A stretch of 11,771 nt of DNA from JAVBPT01 sp031549455 (GTDB lineage: Bacteria > Bacillota > Clostridia > Lachnospirales > JAKSVV01), in the NCBI GenBank assembly GCA_031549455.1, contig JAVBPT010000013.1, positions 1 through 11,771 of the forward strand, written 5' to 3'. Each line of letters starts with the position of its first letter. The stretch's first letter is position 1. The notes beneath the pieces are model-generated. The model did no database searches and was not told where the DNA came from. It saw only the letters and a list, made by a program, of their open reading frames with translations. The position numbers and the translations under genes are program-made. This document shows, piece by piece, positions 1 to 7,295 of this stretch.

Positions 1-1
1 A

Positions 2-529
2 TCCATTTTGTTTGCAATTCAACTTCTCTGGGTTAATCTGGTGACGGATTCTTTGCCGGCAATCGCACTGGGGCTTGAACCCATAGACAAAAACATTATG
101 CACAGAAAACCACAAGATACCAAAAAGGGGATCTTTGCAGATGGACTTTGGGGAAAGATTTTTTTTGAAGGGTTGATGGTGGGCGGCATTACACTGCTTG
201 CATTTAGTGTTGGAAATTTTCTGTATCAGGAGGAGGTGGGAAGGACCATGGCCTTTGCGACACTGGGACTGATTGAGCTCTTTCATGCCTTTAACATCAA
301 AACGGAGGAGTCCATTTTCAAACAGGGCCTCTTTACCAACCCATATCTTGTGGGGGCCTTCATCGTAGGGGCATTGCTACAGGCACTTGTCATTATTGTG
401 CCGGAGATTGCACAAATTTTCAAGGTGGTTCCACTAAATCAGACACAATGGATGTATACGATTCTCTTATCGGCTAGCCCCATTTTGATTATGGAGGTGC
501 AAAAATACATTAACCGAGGAGAGCAATAA
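2..529 (+). CDS. Cation-transporting P-type ATPase (P2/Ca2+-type), C-terminal part
   Basis: This is the 3' end of a membrane P-type ATPase that pumps a cation, probably Ca2+, by ATP hydrolysis; the upstream part lies outside the window. The open frame runs in from base 2. The visible start encodes QLLWVNLVTDSLPAIALGLEP-like sequence. This is the sixth membrane helix of the P2A family (NLVTDGLPA in SERCA-type pumps), whose Asn and Asp are cation ligands. The remaining C-terminal membrane helices follow, including one near AMAFATLGLIELFHAFNIK, a feature of the PMR1/YloB-type subgroup. The phosphorylation and nucleotide domains are not in the window, so the exact substrate is inferred. It ends with TAA at 527-529, and a promoter for the next gene follows within four bases. 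Confidence 0.93.
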   Translation, partial: SILFAIQLLWVNLVTDSLPAIALGLEPIDKNIMHRKPQDTKKGIFADGLWGKIFFEGLMVGGITLLAFSVGNFLYQEEVGRTMAFATLGLIELFHAFNIKTEESIFKQGLFTNPYLVGAFIVGALLQALVIIVPEIAQIFKVVPLNQTQWMYTILLSASPILIMEVQKYINRGEQ

Positions 530-532
530 AAA

Positions 533-561
533 TTGACAGAAACTCCTGGTTATGATACAAT
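533..561 (+). promoter_or_regulatory. SigA-type promoter for the unknown gene-mutS2 unit
   Basis: TTGACA (533-538), a 17-base spacer and TACAAT (556-561) form a near-perfect vegetative promoter, starting three bases after the ATPase stop codon. Transcription would begin near 568. This argues against the TTG at 533 or the ATG at 560 as start of the next gene, because both would lie upstream of the transcript start. Confidence 0.75.
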
Positions 562-586
562 GGGCACAAGAAAGAAGTTGAAAAAT

Positions 587-1471
587 ATGATATACTTTAA
601 AGAAATTTCACAGATTTATGATTTGAGTTATAAGAGGCTAGCGCTTTTCTTTGCCCTATTTGATATACAGTTACAGGAGGAAAATGGAACCTTTCGTTCT
701 TACGACCTTTCTGGTAAACCGTTTGGAAAGCTGCTTGTAAATCGGATGGAAAATGGGATTCGAGACATTCAAATCTCGATGCATCCAGATTTTAAATTTG
801 GCTATAAGACAGGCATAGTGGGGACAAATTTTGAAAACTATGATGATTTGAAAATAGAGAACGCACTCTCTTTTGATCTCTTTCAGGGAGGCCATCCTAT
901 TTCCGGCGAACTGAAGATTGAGACAGGAGTGGCTCCAAGAGACCAGATTAAGCGTATAGACTTAGAATTAAAGGAAAAAACTAATAGTGTGGATAAAAAT
1001 AATAGGGAAAGAAGAGTACTATTTCATACAGATGAACATTCTTTTTCACTAAAGAGTATGGCCCAATCGCCCGATGTACTTAGAGAGCGGCGAGCGGTAT
1101 CTGCAAGTGTAGGAGAAGAATATAGTATTCACCAGTTTAAGCGGGCTCAGATTGGTGCGGAGATTGAAACAAAAGAGGGGAAAACAACTTTAAAGACGGA
1201 CCGGGATGGTTTTATCCGTCTTCAAACGTTTACACAACATACAGAAGCGCTCACACATCATTTTATAACCACAGATGCGTTTTTGCCCACCTTTTTTGAG
1301 ATTGGAGATCGGATAGGTAGCCATCTGGTTGGCTTTGAAGAGAGCTTAAAGGGGCAAGAACTTCTCTATGCGAAGTACTACAACCTGATGAGTGAAAGTT
1401 TAAAGATGAGAGAACTGCTCGGAGAGATACTAGAGAGACCATTAGAGATGGAAGGAATTGACGGCGAATAA
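587..1471 (+). CDS. Conserved-looking soluble protein of unknown function
   Basis: I do not recognise this protein. The frame is open from TTG 533, but that codon is the -35 box of a strong promoter, so I choose ATG 587 (294 aa, beginning MIYFKEISQIYDLSY). It has a modest purine-rich AAGAAG about 10 bases upstream. The product is hydrophilic, with no signal peptide or membrane helix. The first 130 residues alternate short beta-like segments and contain several aromatic and glycine turns. The middle (about 150-180) is rich in Lys, Arg, Glu and Asn. The C-terminal 50 residues look helical (KYYNLMSESLKMRELLGEILERPL). Two tandem TAA codons end it, and mutS2 starts 12 bases after the first, so the two are very probably co-transcribed. 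A role near nucleic acid or ribosome metabolism would be a guess from that neighbour only. Confidence 0.75.
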   Translation: MIYFKEISQIYDLSYKRLALFFALFDIQLQEENGTFRSYDLSGKPFGKLLVNRMENGIRDIQISMHPDFKFGYKTGIVGTNFENYDDLKIENALSFDLFQGGHPISGELKIETGVAPRDQIKRIDLELKEKTNSVDKNNRERRVLFHTDEHSFSLKSMAQSPDVLRERRAVSASVGEEYSIHQFKRAQIGAEIETKEGKTTLKTDRDGFIRLQTFTQHTEALTHHFITTDAFLPTFFEIGDRIGSHLVGFEESLKGQELLYAKYYNLMSESLKMRELLGEILERPLEMEGIDGE

Positions 1472-1482
1472 TAAGGTGAGAG

Positions 1483-3864
1483 ATGAATACAAAGACATTA
1501 AAGACACTTGAGTATGACAAGGTAATCAATATTTTGGCGGAGTTATCCCATTCCAAAATGGCTTATGAAAGACTCATTTCATTGAAGCCTTTTTCGGATA
1601 TCAATCAGATTAATAAACTGCAGGATGAGCTCACAGATGCGAAAAGAATGCTTCTAAGTGGAGGGGACCCCTCGGGCTTTGGTATTGAGAATATGGAAGA
1701 GATTTTAAAAAGGCTTGGAATAGGAGCCTCTTTAAATATTCCGGAAATGATCATGGCTTTACATGTTCTTGAGGGGACAAGCCTGATTAAGCAATATCGC
1801 CATGAGAGCAAGGTGGGGGAGACTTCTATTGATGCTCTTTTTGATTCGATGGTGACACTCATTGACATCCAAAATGAGATTAGAAAATGTATCGTGAGCG
1901 AGGAGATCATCAGCGATGATGCCAGCACAGAGCTTAAAAGGATTCGAAAAGAGATGCGGCTAAAGGAGGGAAAAATCAGAGACAGGTTAAATGAGATGAT
2001 CACCTCCCAAACCTATCGTTCTCTTTTACAGGATCCGGTGGTGACGCTGAAAGAAGACCGTTTTTGCATTCCGGTCAAAGCGGAGATGAAAGGACAGATT
2101 GAAGGGGTGATTCACGGGGAATCCAGCTCGGGTTCAACCGTATTCATCGAACCGCTTCCAATAGTACAAATGAATAATGAAATCAAAAAGCTAGAGCATG
2201 AGGAAAAGGTAGAGATTGAAAAAATCCTGGCACGTCTTTCCGAACGCCTCGCGGAAAATAGAGACACCGTTCGACAGGACTATGAAAATTTGATCCAACT
2301 AGACACCCTATTTGCAAAAGCGAAGCTTTCAAAGAAAATGGATGCCACGCGACCAGTCTTTAATAGTGAGTGGTATGTTGAACTAAAGTTTGCAAGACAC
2401 CCCCTCATTGACTCGGAAAAAGTGGTGCCGATTGATATTTGGCTTGGGAAGGATTTTACCACGATGGTGATCACTGGGCCCAACACAGGTGGGAAGACGG
2501 TGACATTAAAGACATTGGGGCTTTGTGTATTGCTTGGCCAGTCGGGATTGCATATCCCGGCCTACGATAACTCGACCATCCCAGTGTTTACAGATATTTT
2601 TTCGGATATTGGGGACGAACAGAGCATCGAGCAAAGCTTGAGCACGTTTTCTTCGCATATGAAAAATATCATTGGGATTATGGAGAAGATAAATGAGACG
2701 AGTCTGGTTCTTCTAGATGAACTAGGGGCAGGTACGGATCCGGTTGAGGGAGCAGCGCTAGCCATGGGAATCTTAAAAAAATTAAAACAAAGGAATATTC
2801 GAACGGTTGCGACCACACATTATAGCGAGCTAAAGCACTATGCGCTCACACAAGAGGGTGTAACCAACGCCTCTTGTGAGTTTGATCTCAATACGCTGCA
2901 ACCAACCTATAAATTGATCATTGGTCTTCCCGGAAGAAGCAATGCCTTTTTGATTTCCAAAAAGCTTGGGTTGTCTGATGAGATCTTGGCGTTGTCGAAG
3001 GAAGAGCTAAACGATGAGAATACCAAGTTCGAGGATGTGTTAAAGAACATTGAGGACAATAAACAGATGATTCTGCTTGAGAAGGAAAAGATAGACGCCT
3101 ACAAGCGAGAGATTGAAGAGAAGAAAGAGGAGCTTGAACGAGTGATAGAAGGTCAAAAGCAGGCCGAGGCTAGAATTGTGGAGGAGGCTAGGGAGAAAGC
3201 GCTTGCGATCTATGAAGAGGCGAAAGGGGAGTATGAACAACTTATAACAGAGTTGAAGGAAAAGGCAAGTGCGTATAACAGGATGTTGGATGAGAAAGAA
3301 ATGGCAAGGGTTAAGACTGCGCTTGATCAAAAAATCCGAAAAACCAAACTGGAGATTGGGGAAGAGGCGGAGGAGCGCATTCGAACCAATCATAAGAAGA
3401 TGGATCTAAAACCAGGAAAAGTGGTGTATATTTCTAAGTTGGATAAAGAGGGCACTATTCTAAAGGTAAATGAACAGAATGGTTCTGTTCTACTTCAGGT
3501 CGGGATCATGAAGATGGAATTTGAAACCAAATATCTTTTTGATGTAAAACAAAAACAAACCAAAGAGAAAAAGCAGACGATTACAAGATTTGGTGGTCTT
3601 AAGACCGATAAAGTGAAAATAGCAGGGCAAGAGATCAACGTGATTGGACTCTATCCGGCGGAGGCACTTAGTAAGGTGGAAAAATTCATCGACGACTCGC
3701 TCCTCCTAAACCTTGAGGAGGTTCGTATTGTGCATGGAAAAGGAAAAGGCATCTTGAAAAATGAGATCCACCAATTCTTGAAAAATCATGATCAGGTGCT
3801 CGAGTTTAGACTGGGTGTTTATGGAGAGGGAGATAGTGGGGTAACTATTGTCAAACTAAAATAA
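1483..3864 (+). CDS. mutS2: Endonuclease/ribosome-rescue ATPase MutS2
   Basis: MutS2 (793 aa, usual family length about 780-790) is a dimeric cytoplasmic ABC-type ATPase. In different bacteria it has been linked to suppression of recombination and to splitting of collided ribosomes. The order is: MutS-like core and clamp (1-300), ATPase domain, coiled coil rich in Glu/Lys/Ala (about 515-640), a KOW-like module after KPGKVV (643 on), and a C-terminal Smr domain (about 716-793). Visible motifs are Walker A GPNTGGKT at 332-339, the signature region STFSSHMKN from 387, and Walker B LVLLDELGAGTDP with D412/E413. In the Smr domain the HGKGKG motif is present (H751), but the usual LDLR motif reads INVIG at 718-722, with Asn719 for Asp and no Arg. 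The start ATG 1483 follows AAGGTGAG (1473-1480). Confidence 0.97.
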   Translation: MNTKTLKTLEYDKVINILAELSHSKMAYERLISLKPFSDINQINKLQDELTDAKRMLLSGGDPSGFGIENMEEILKRLGIGASLNIPEMIMALHVLEGTSLIKQYRHESKVGETSIDALFDSMVTLIDIQNEIRKCIVSEEIISDDASTELKRIRKEMRLKEGKIRDRLNEMITSQTYRSLLQDPVVTLKEDRFCIPVKAEMKGQIEGVIHGESSSGSTVFIEPLPIVQMNNEIKKLEHEEKVEIEKILARLSERLAENRDTVRQDYENLIQLDTLFAKAKLSKKMDATRPVFNSEWYVELKFARHPLIDSEKVVPIDIWLGKDFTTMVITGPNTGGKTVTLKTLGLCVLLGQSGLHIPAYDNSTIPVFTDIFSDIGDEQSIEQSLSTFSSHMKNIIGIMEKINETSLVLLDELGAGTDPVEGAALAMGILKKLKQRNIRTVATTHYSELKHYALTQEGVTNASCEFDLNTLQPTYKLIIGLPGRSNAFLISKKLGLSDEILALSKEELNDENTKFEDVLKNIEDNKQMILLEKEKIDAYKREIEEKKEELERVIEGQKQAEARIVEEAREKALAIYEEAKGEYEQLITELKEKASAYNRMLDEKEMARVKTALDQKIRKTKLEIGEEAEERIRTNHKKMDLKPGKVVYISKLDKEGTILKVNEQNGSVLLQVGIMKMEFETKYLFDVKQKQTKEKKQTITRFGGLKTDKVKIAGQEINVIGLYPAEALSKVEKFIDDSLLLNLEEVRIVHGKGKGILKNEIHQFLKNHDQVLEFRLGVYGEGDSGVTIVKLK

Positions 3865-3876
3865 GTGTGCTATGAT
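3848..3876 (+). promoter_or_regulatory. SigA-type promoter overlapping the mutS2 stop codon
   Basis: TTGTCA (3848-3853), a 17-base spacer and TATGAT (3871-3876). The -35 box is inside the last codons of mutS2 and the -10 box is in the 38-base gap. A start near 3883 would give a leader of about 20 bases containing AAAGGAGAGG. No terminator separates it from mutS2, so read-through is also likely. Confidence 0.65.
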
Positions 3877-3902
3877 AGGCATAAGTAAAGGAGAGGAAAA
3901 AG

Positions 3903-4526
3903 ATGAAGATTAAGAGAAAATTTCTGAAGAAAATTTCAATTTACGCCGTACTCATTTTTATTCTATTGGCGGTCATTGTTTTGCTATCCATGAAAATTTA
4001 CCATGACCTTTCTAAGAATCGAAATACAGAAGAAAAAGTAAGTTATACATATACTGGAAATATCGAGGACATCAATGGGAATACACTCTCTGTTTTTGTC
4101 TTCAAAGAGTATCTGGGAAACGTCCTACTAGATGTGGATGAGACAACAGAGAACATAGATGAGATTAGGGGAAATTTGAATGTGGGAACACAGATCCGCT
4201 TTGAAACGACTACAAAGCTAGGGAACAGAATTCCGCCACTGGTAACGGCCAAAAAGATTGTGGTGAGTCCAGAGCGGATCTTATTTACCGGAGTGGTCTC
4301 ACTTGTGAGGGATGAGTTCTTAAATGTGCTGATTCGAGAAGCGGATGGGACAGAGGACATGTATATTGTGACCGTTTCGAGTGACACGATATTTGGTGAG
4401 TCAGTTATTTATGACCACTTTAGATTAGATGATATCATTACGTTTGAGACAGATGGTGTGGTTGGTTTTGAAGAGCTACCGCATATTACAGCGATTAAAA
4501 TAAATAGGATAGAAAGAAAAGAGTAA
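3903..4526 (+). CDS. Membrane-anchored protein with two tandem beta-rich repeats
   Basis: I do not recognise the family. The 207-aa product has a basic N-terminus (KIKRKFLKK), one hydrophobic helix at about 11-30 and no clear cleavage site, so it is probably anchored with its C-terminal part outside the cell. The exposed part looks like an internal duplication: repeat 1 at about 51-121 and repeat 2 at about 129-203. Each runs TG-x-hydrophobic, a beta strand with LxV, a VG/DD-x-I-x-FE turn, and ends Pro-x-hydrophobic-TAxKI (PPLVTAKKI and PHITAIKI). This layout resembles small OB-like barrels, but that is inference. A good Shine-Dalgarno (AAAGGAGAGG) precedes ATG 3903. The oxidoreductase gene starts two bases after the stop. 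Confidence 0.8.
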   Translation: MKIKRKFLKKISIYAVLIFILLAVIVLLSMKIYHDLSKNRNTEEKVSYTYTGNIEDINGNTLSVFVFKEYLGNVLLDVDETTENIDEIRGNLNVGTQIRFETTTKLGNRIPPLVTAKKIVVSPERILFTGVVSLVRDEFLNVLIREADGTEDMYIVTVSSDTIFGESVIYDHFRLDDIITFETDGVVGFEELPHITAIKINRIERKE

Positions 4527-4528
4527 GA

Positions 4529-5593
4529 ATGAAGATAGAAAGTTTAAAAATAGGGGATCTAGTTGCCAAAATGCCAATCGTTCAAGGGGGGATGGGGATC
4601 GGTGTATCTTTATCAGGCCTTGCCTCTAGCGTAGCAAACGAAGGGGGGATTGGTGTCATTTCTGTTGCACAGGTTGGCTATCTGGAAGAAGACTTTGAAA
4701 CCAATCATAAAGAAGCGAATGAGAGAGCTCTAAGAAAAGAAATCCGAAGGGCAAGAGAAAAGAGCGCAAATGGGATTATTGGTGTAAACATAATGGTGGC
4801 TGCAAAAGAATATGTGGATCTGGTTCGAGTGGCGGTAGAGGAGAAGATCGATTTGATTATTTCGGGAGCAGGGCTTCCAACCAATCTGCCAGAGCTTGTT
4901 CAGGGAACCAAGGTGAAGATTGCACCCATTGTGTCTTCGTTAAAGGCCATGGTGACGCTTATGATGATGTGGAACAAACGATATGATAAAGACCCAGACG
5001 CGGTAATTATTGAAGGATCAAAAGCGGGAGGACACCTTGGATTTGCTAGAGAAGAACTGGACCAACATACCGAAATGGATGTACTGGATATTTTGAAACA
5101 GGTTTTGGATTATTTAAAAAGCATAAATAAAAACATCCCGGTGATCGTGGGCGGGGGCATCTTTAGCGGAAGGGATGTTGCAGAATGTTTGAAGATGGGG
5201 GCGAGCGGTGTCCAAATGGCGACACGGTTTGTGACCACAGAAGAATGCGATGTACATAAGAACTTTAAGGAAGCCTATATAAACGCGAAGGAAGAAGATA
5301 TTGTGATTATGCAGAGTCCGGTTGGAATGCCGGGAAGAGCTCTGAATAATACTTTTTTAAAAAAGCTGAAAGAGGGCACACTAGAAAGAGTACAAAAGTG
5401 TCATGCCTGCATCCATAAATGTAACCCAGCCACCACGCCTTTTTGTATCACACGCGCACTGATTAATTCGGCAAAAGGAGATGTGGATAATGGGCTCATC
5501 TTTATTGGATCAAACGGATATTTGAATCATAAAATAGAAACAGTGAAGGAAATATTCGATACGATACGATGCGAGGTAGAGGCCTATGTATAA
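4529..5593 (+). CDS. FMN-dependent nitronate monooxygenase / FabK-like oxidoreductase
   Basis: This is a 354-aa TIM-barrel flavoenzyme of the nitronate monooxygenase (2-nitropropane dioxygenase)/enoyl-ACP reductase II group. Known members oxidise alkyl nitronates or reduce enoyl-ACP with FMN; the sequence alone does not settle the substrate. Visible motifs are PIVQGGMGIGVS near the start, GIIGVNIMVAA, IISGAGLPTNLP, the flavin phosphate segment EGSKAGGHLG, VIVGGGIFSGRDV and GASGVQMATRFV. The C-terminal part carries four cysteines spaced C-x2-C-x3-C-x7-C (C291, C294, C298, C306), a pattern I associate with the clostridial subgroup and one that could bind metal or an Fe-S centre. It starts two bases after the upstream stop and overlaps the HAD gene by eight bases, so it is translationally coupled. 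Confidence 0.9.
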   Translation: MKIESLKIGDLVAKMPIVQGGMGIGVSLSGLASSVANEGGIGVISVAQVGYLEEDFETNHKEANERALRKEIRRAREKSANGIIGVNIMVAAKEYVDLVRVAVEEKIDLIISGAGLPTNLPELVQGTKVKIAPIVSSLKAMVTLMMMWNKRYDKDPDAVIIEGSKAGGHLGFAREELDQHTEMDVLDILKQVLDYLKSINKNIPVIVGGGIFSGRDVAECLKMGASGVQMATRFVTTEECDVHKNFKEAYINAKEEDIVIMQSPVGMPGRALNNTFLKKLKEGTLERVQKCHACIHKCNPATTPFCITRALINSAKGDVDNGLIFIGSNGYLNHKIETVKEIFDTIRCEVEAYV

Positions 5594-6215
5594 CAATTTC
5601 ATTTGGGATTTTGATGGAACGTTGATTGATACCTATCCTTCGATTCTAAAGTGTTATAACCTGATTTTTAAGAATCATGGCATACACGAGGAGGAGGATC
5701 GGATTTTATATATGTTGCGGGAAAAATCATCTAAAGAGGTGATCGAGTATATAGAAGAAAAACATGGTTTGACAAGAGAGGCGTTTTTGCGTGAATATGA
5801 GCAGTACTCAAATCGTGAGGATATTTTGTACAGTGCCTGTCCTATGCCACATGCAGAAGAGATTTGTAAGCGAATCAAACAAAAGGCAAAACGAAATTTT
5901 GTCATCACCAATAGAGACGAGACTGCTCTTTTGATTCTGGAACATTTGGATATGTTAAAGTATTTTGATTTTGTGATGTACTATGGTAGAGACCAGATTG
6001 CAGTTCGAAAGCCAGATCCCACTCCATTTCAGTACGTACTCAAAAAGTTTGATCTAAAATCAGAGGAGACACTATCGATTGGAGACCGGGAGCTTGATCT
6101 TGTAACCAGCAAGAAGGTTGATCTGCCAACCTGTTTATATCATTGTGACTATTCCTTCGAAATCGTTCCAGATTACAGGATTGTTTCACTAGAGGAACTA
6201 GGGCGGTTTATCTGA
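5586..6215 (+). CDS. HAD-superfamily phosphatase (phosphoglycolate phosphatase-like)
   Basis: This is a 209-aa cytoplasmic haloacid dehalogenase-type hydrolase that probably removes phosphate from a small metabolite. All four motifs are present: DFDGT with nucleophile D8 and acid/base D10, T108 in VITNRD, K142 in VRKPDP, and the Mg2+-binding SIGDRELD with D167 and D171. The helical cap between motifs I and II (about 18-85) fits subfamily IA. The substrate cannot be read from the sequence; phosphoglycolate or a nucleotide are family possibilities. ATG 5586 overlaps the oxidoreductase stop, with GAGGTAGAGG just upstream inside that gene. A 109-base gap with a promoter follows. Confidence 0.9.
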   Translation: MYNNFIWDFDGTLIDTYPSILKCYNLIFKNHGIHEEEDRILYMLREKSSKEVIEYIEEKHGLTREAFLREYEQYSNREDILYSACPMPHAEEICKRIKQKAKRNFVITNRDETALLILEHLDMLKYFDFVMYYGRDQIAVRKPDPTPFQYVLKKFDLKSEETLSIGDRELDLVTSKKVDLPTCLYHCDYSFEIVPDYRIVSLEELGRFI

Positions 6216-6259
6216 TCTATAAATAATTTCAGGACTTATCGCGAATAATAAAAAATATA

Positions 6260-6292
6260 TTGCAAGTGTAAAAAAATATGATAAGATATCAT
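6260..6292 (+). promoter_or_regulatory. Promoter of cheX with a palindrome over the -10 box
   Basis: TTGCAA (6260-6265), a 16-base spacer and TAAGAT (6282-6287) form a likely promoter about 40 bases ahead of cheX. A perfect inverted repeat, ATGATA-AGA-TATCAT (6278-6292), covers the -10 box, so a repressor could bind there, although AT-rich DNA can produce such a short repeat by chance. The 109-base gap 6216-6324 holds nothing else I can support and no clear terminator for the HAD gene. Confidence 0.5.
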
Positions 6293-6324
6293 TTAATAAA
6301 CTTAAAATATTCATTGGAGGAGAA

Positions 6325-6801
6325 ATGGCAATCAGTGTAGAATACGTAAACCCTTTCATTGATGCAGCTAAATCAGTGTTGAAAACAGTCTGTAATGATG
6401 AAGTCAATATAGGGAAATTATCACTTAAGGATTCACCTTATTACACATCCGATGTGGTGGTGGTTCTGGGGATTACAGGGCAAATTAAGGGACAAGTTGT
6501 TTTTAGTATGCAGGATGATGTGGCAAGGGGTATTGCATCCAAGATGATGATGGGCATGGAGGTTCCCGAACTGGACGATATGTCAAAAAGTGCAATATCG
6601 GAACTCACCAACATGATTCTTGGCAATACGGCAACCAACTTCTCAAACAGAGGGGTGATTATTGATATCACACCGCCTTCTCTTTTAACTGGAAAGGAAA
6701 TGAAAGTGTCCACGGGGAAAGAGCAAGTGATCTGCATTCCACTCCAGTTTATGACTAATGGGATGACGTTTGAAGTGAATATTGGATTAAAAGAAGAGTA
6801 A
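6325..6801 (+). CDS. cheX: Chemotaxis phosphatase CheX
   Basis: CheX (158 aa) belongs to the CheC/CheX/FliY family of phosphatases that dephosphorylate CheY-P and so end the flagellar motor signal. The protein begins AISVEYVNPFIDAAKSVLKTV, as expected for the family. It contains the catalytic helix SAISELTNMILGN with the paired acid and amide E93 and N96 (the ExxN motif). Only one such helix is seen, as in CheX; CheC has two. A strong Shine-Dalgarno GGAGGAG (6316-6322) sets ATG 6325. No other chemotaxis gene is visible nearby. trmL starts one base after the stop, so the two share a transcript. A CheX-like domain used in another two-component pathway is the main alternative. Confidence 0.9.
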   Translation: MAISVEYVNPFIDAAKSVLKTVCNDEVNIGKLSLKDSPYYTSDVVVVLGITGQIKGQVVFSMQDDVARGIASKMMMGMEVPELDDMSKSAISELTNMILGNTATNFSNRGVIIDITPPSLLTGKEMKVSTGKEQVICIPLQFMTNGMTFEVNIGLKEE

Positions 6802-6802
6802 A

Positions 6803-7294
6803 ATGAACATTGTATTACTGGAGCCAGAGATCCCACAAAACACAGGAAATATTGTACGAACCACAGTGGCAACAGCCTCGAGATTGCATCTTATAAAGCC
6901 ACTTGGGTTTGAGATAAGTGATAAATATCTGAAACGAGCGGGAATGGATTACTTTAAGGATGCGGACATTTCTTACTACGAAAATTTGGCTGAGTTTATG
7001 GAAAAACAAAAGCCGGAGAGAGTGATTATGGCGACCACAAAGTCGACGCAAATCTATACAGAGATGACCTACCGTGCGGATGAATATATCCTATTTGGAA
7101 AAGAGTCAAAAGGAATCCCGGAGGAGTTGTTGCTTGAACATCAGGAAACTTGTGTGAGGATACCAATGCAGGGTGATACAAGATCCCTAAACCTATCCAA
7201 CTCGGTTGCGATCATTTTATATGAGGCGCTAAGACAACAGGGTTTTGAGAGTCTAAGTAGACAAGGTAAACTACATAGATTGGAGTGGAAGTAA
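6803..7294 (+). CDS. trmL: tRNA (cytidine/uridine-34 2'-O)-methyltransferase TrmL
   Basis: TrmL (163 aa, usual length about 155-165) is a SPOUT-class enzyme that methylates the 2'-OH of the wobble nucleotide in certain leucine tRNAs, using S-adenosylmethionine. It is a minimal catalytic domain with no extra RNA-binding domain. Motif 1 near the start is EPEIPQNTGNIVRTT. Motif 2 is LFGKESKGIPEELL. Motif 3, the trefoil-knot cofactor loop, is RIPMQGDTRSLNLSNSVAI followed by the helix ILYEALRQQ. It lies one base after cheX and one base before the next gene, in a tight operon; the functional link to CheX is unclear and probably incidental. Confidence 0.95.
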   Translation: MNIVLLEPEIPQNTGNIVRTTVATASRLHLIKPLGFEISDKYLKRAGMDYFKDADISYYENLAEFMEKQKPERVIMATTKSTQIYTEMTYRADEYILFGKESKGIPEELLLEHQETCVRIPMQGDTRSLNLSNSVAIILYEALRQQGFESLSRQGKLHRLEWK

Positions 7295-7295
7295 G

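Noticed and set aside
533..586. N-terminal extension of the unknown protein from TTG 533 or ATG 560
   Set aside because: These codons overlap the -35 and -10 boxes of a near-consensus promoter, so they would not be in the transcript made from it.
675..740. AGGAGG followed by ATG 684, a possible small gene
   Set aside because: The frame gives only 18 codons and lies inside the unknown gene in another frame; there is no sign of an independent protein.
1605..2003. 132-codon open frame on the minus strand inside mutS2
   Set aside because: It is a shadow of a strong MutS2 coding region, has Ser/Leu/Ile-biased composition and no ribosome binding site or promoter.
6441..6872. 143-codon minus-strand frame across cheX and trmL
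   Set aside because: It crosses two genes with clear family motifs on the + strand; the translation matches nothing known and reads as an antisense shadow.
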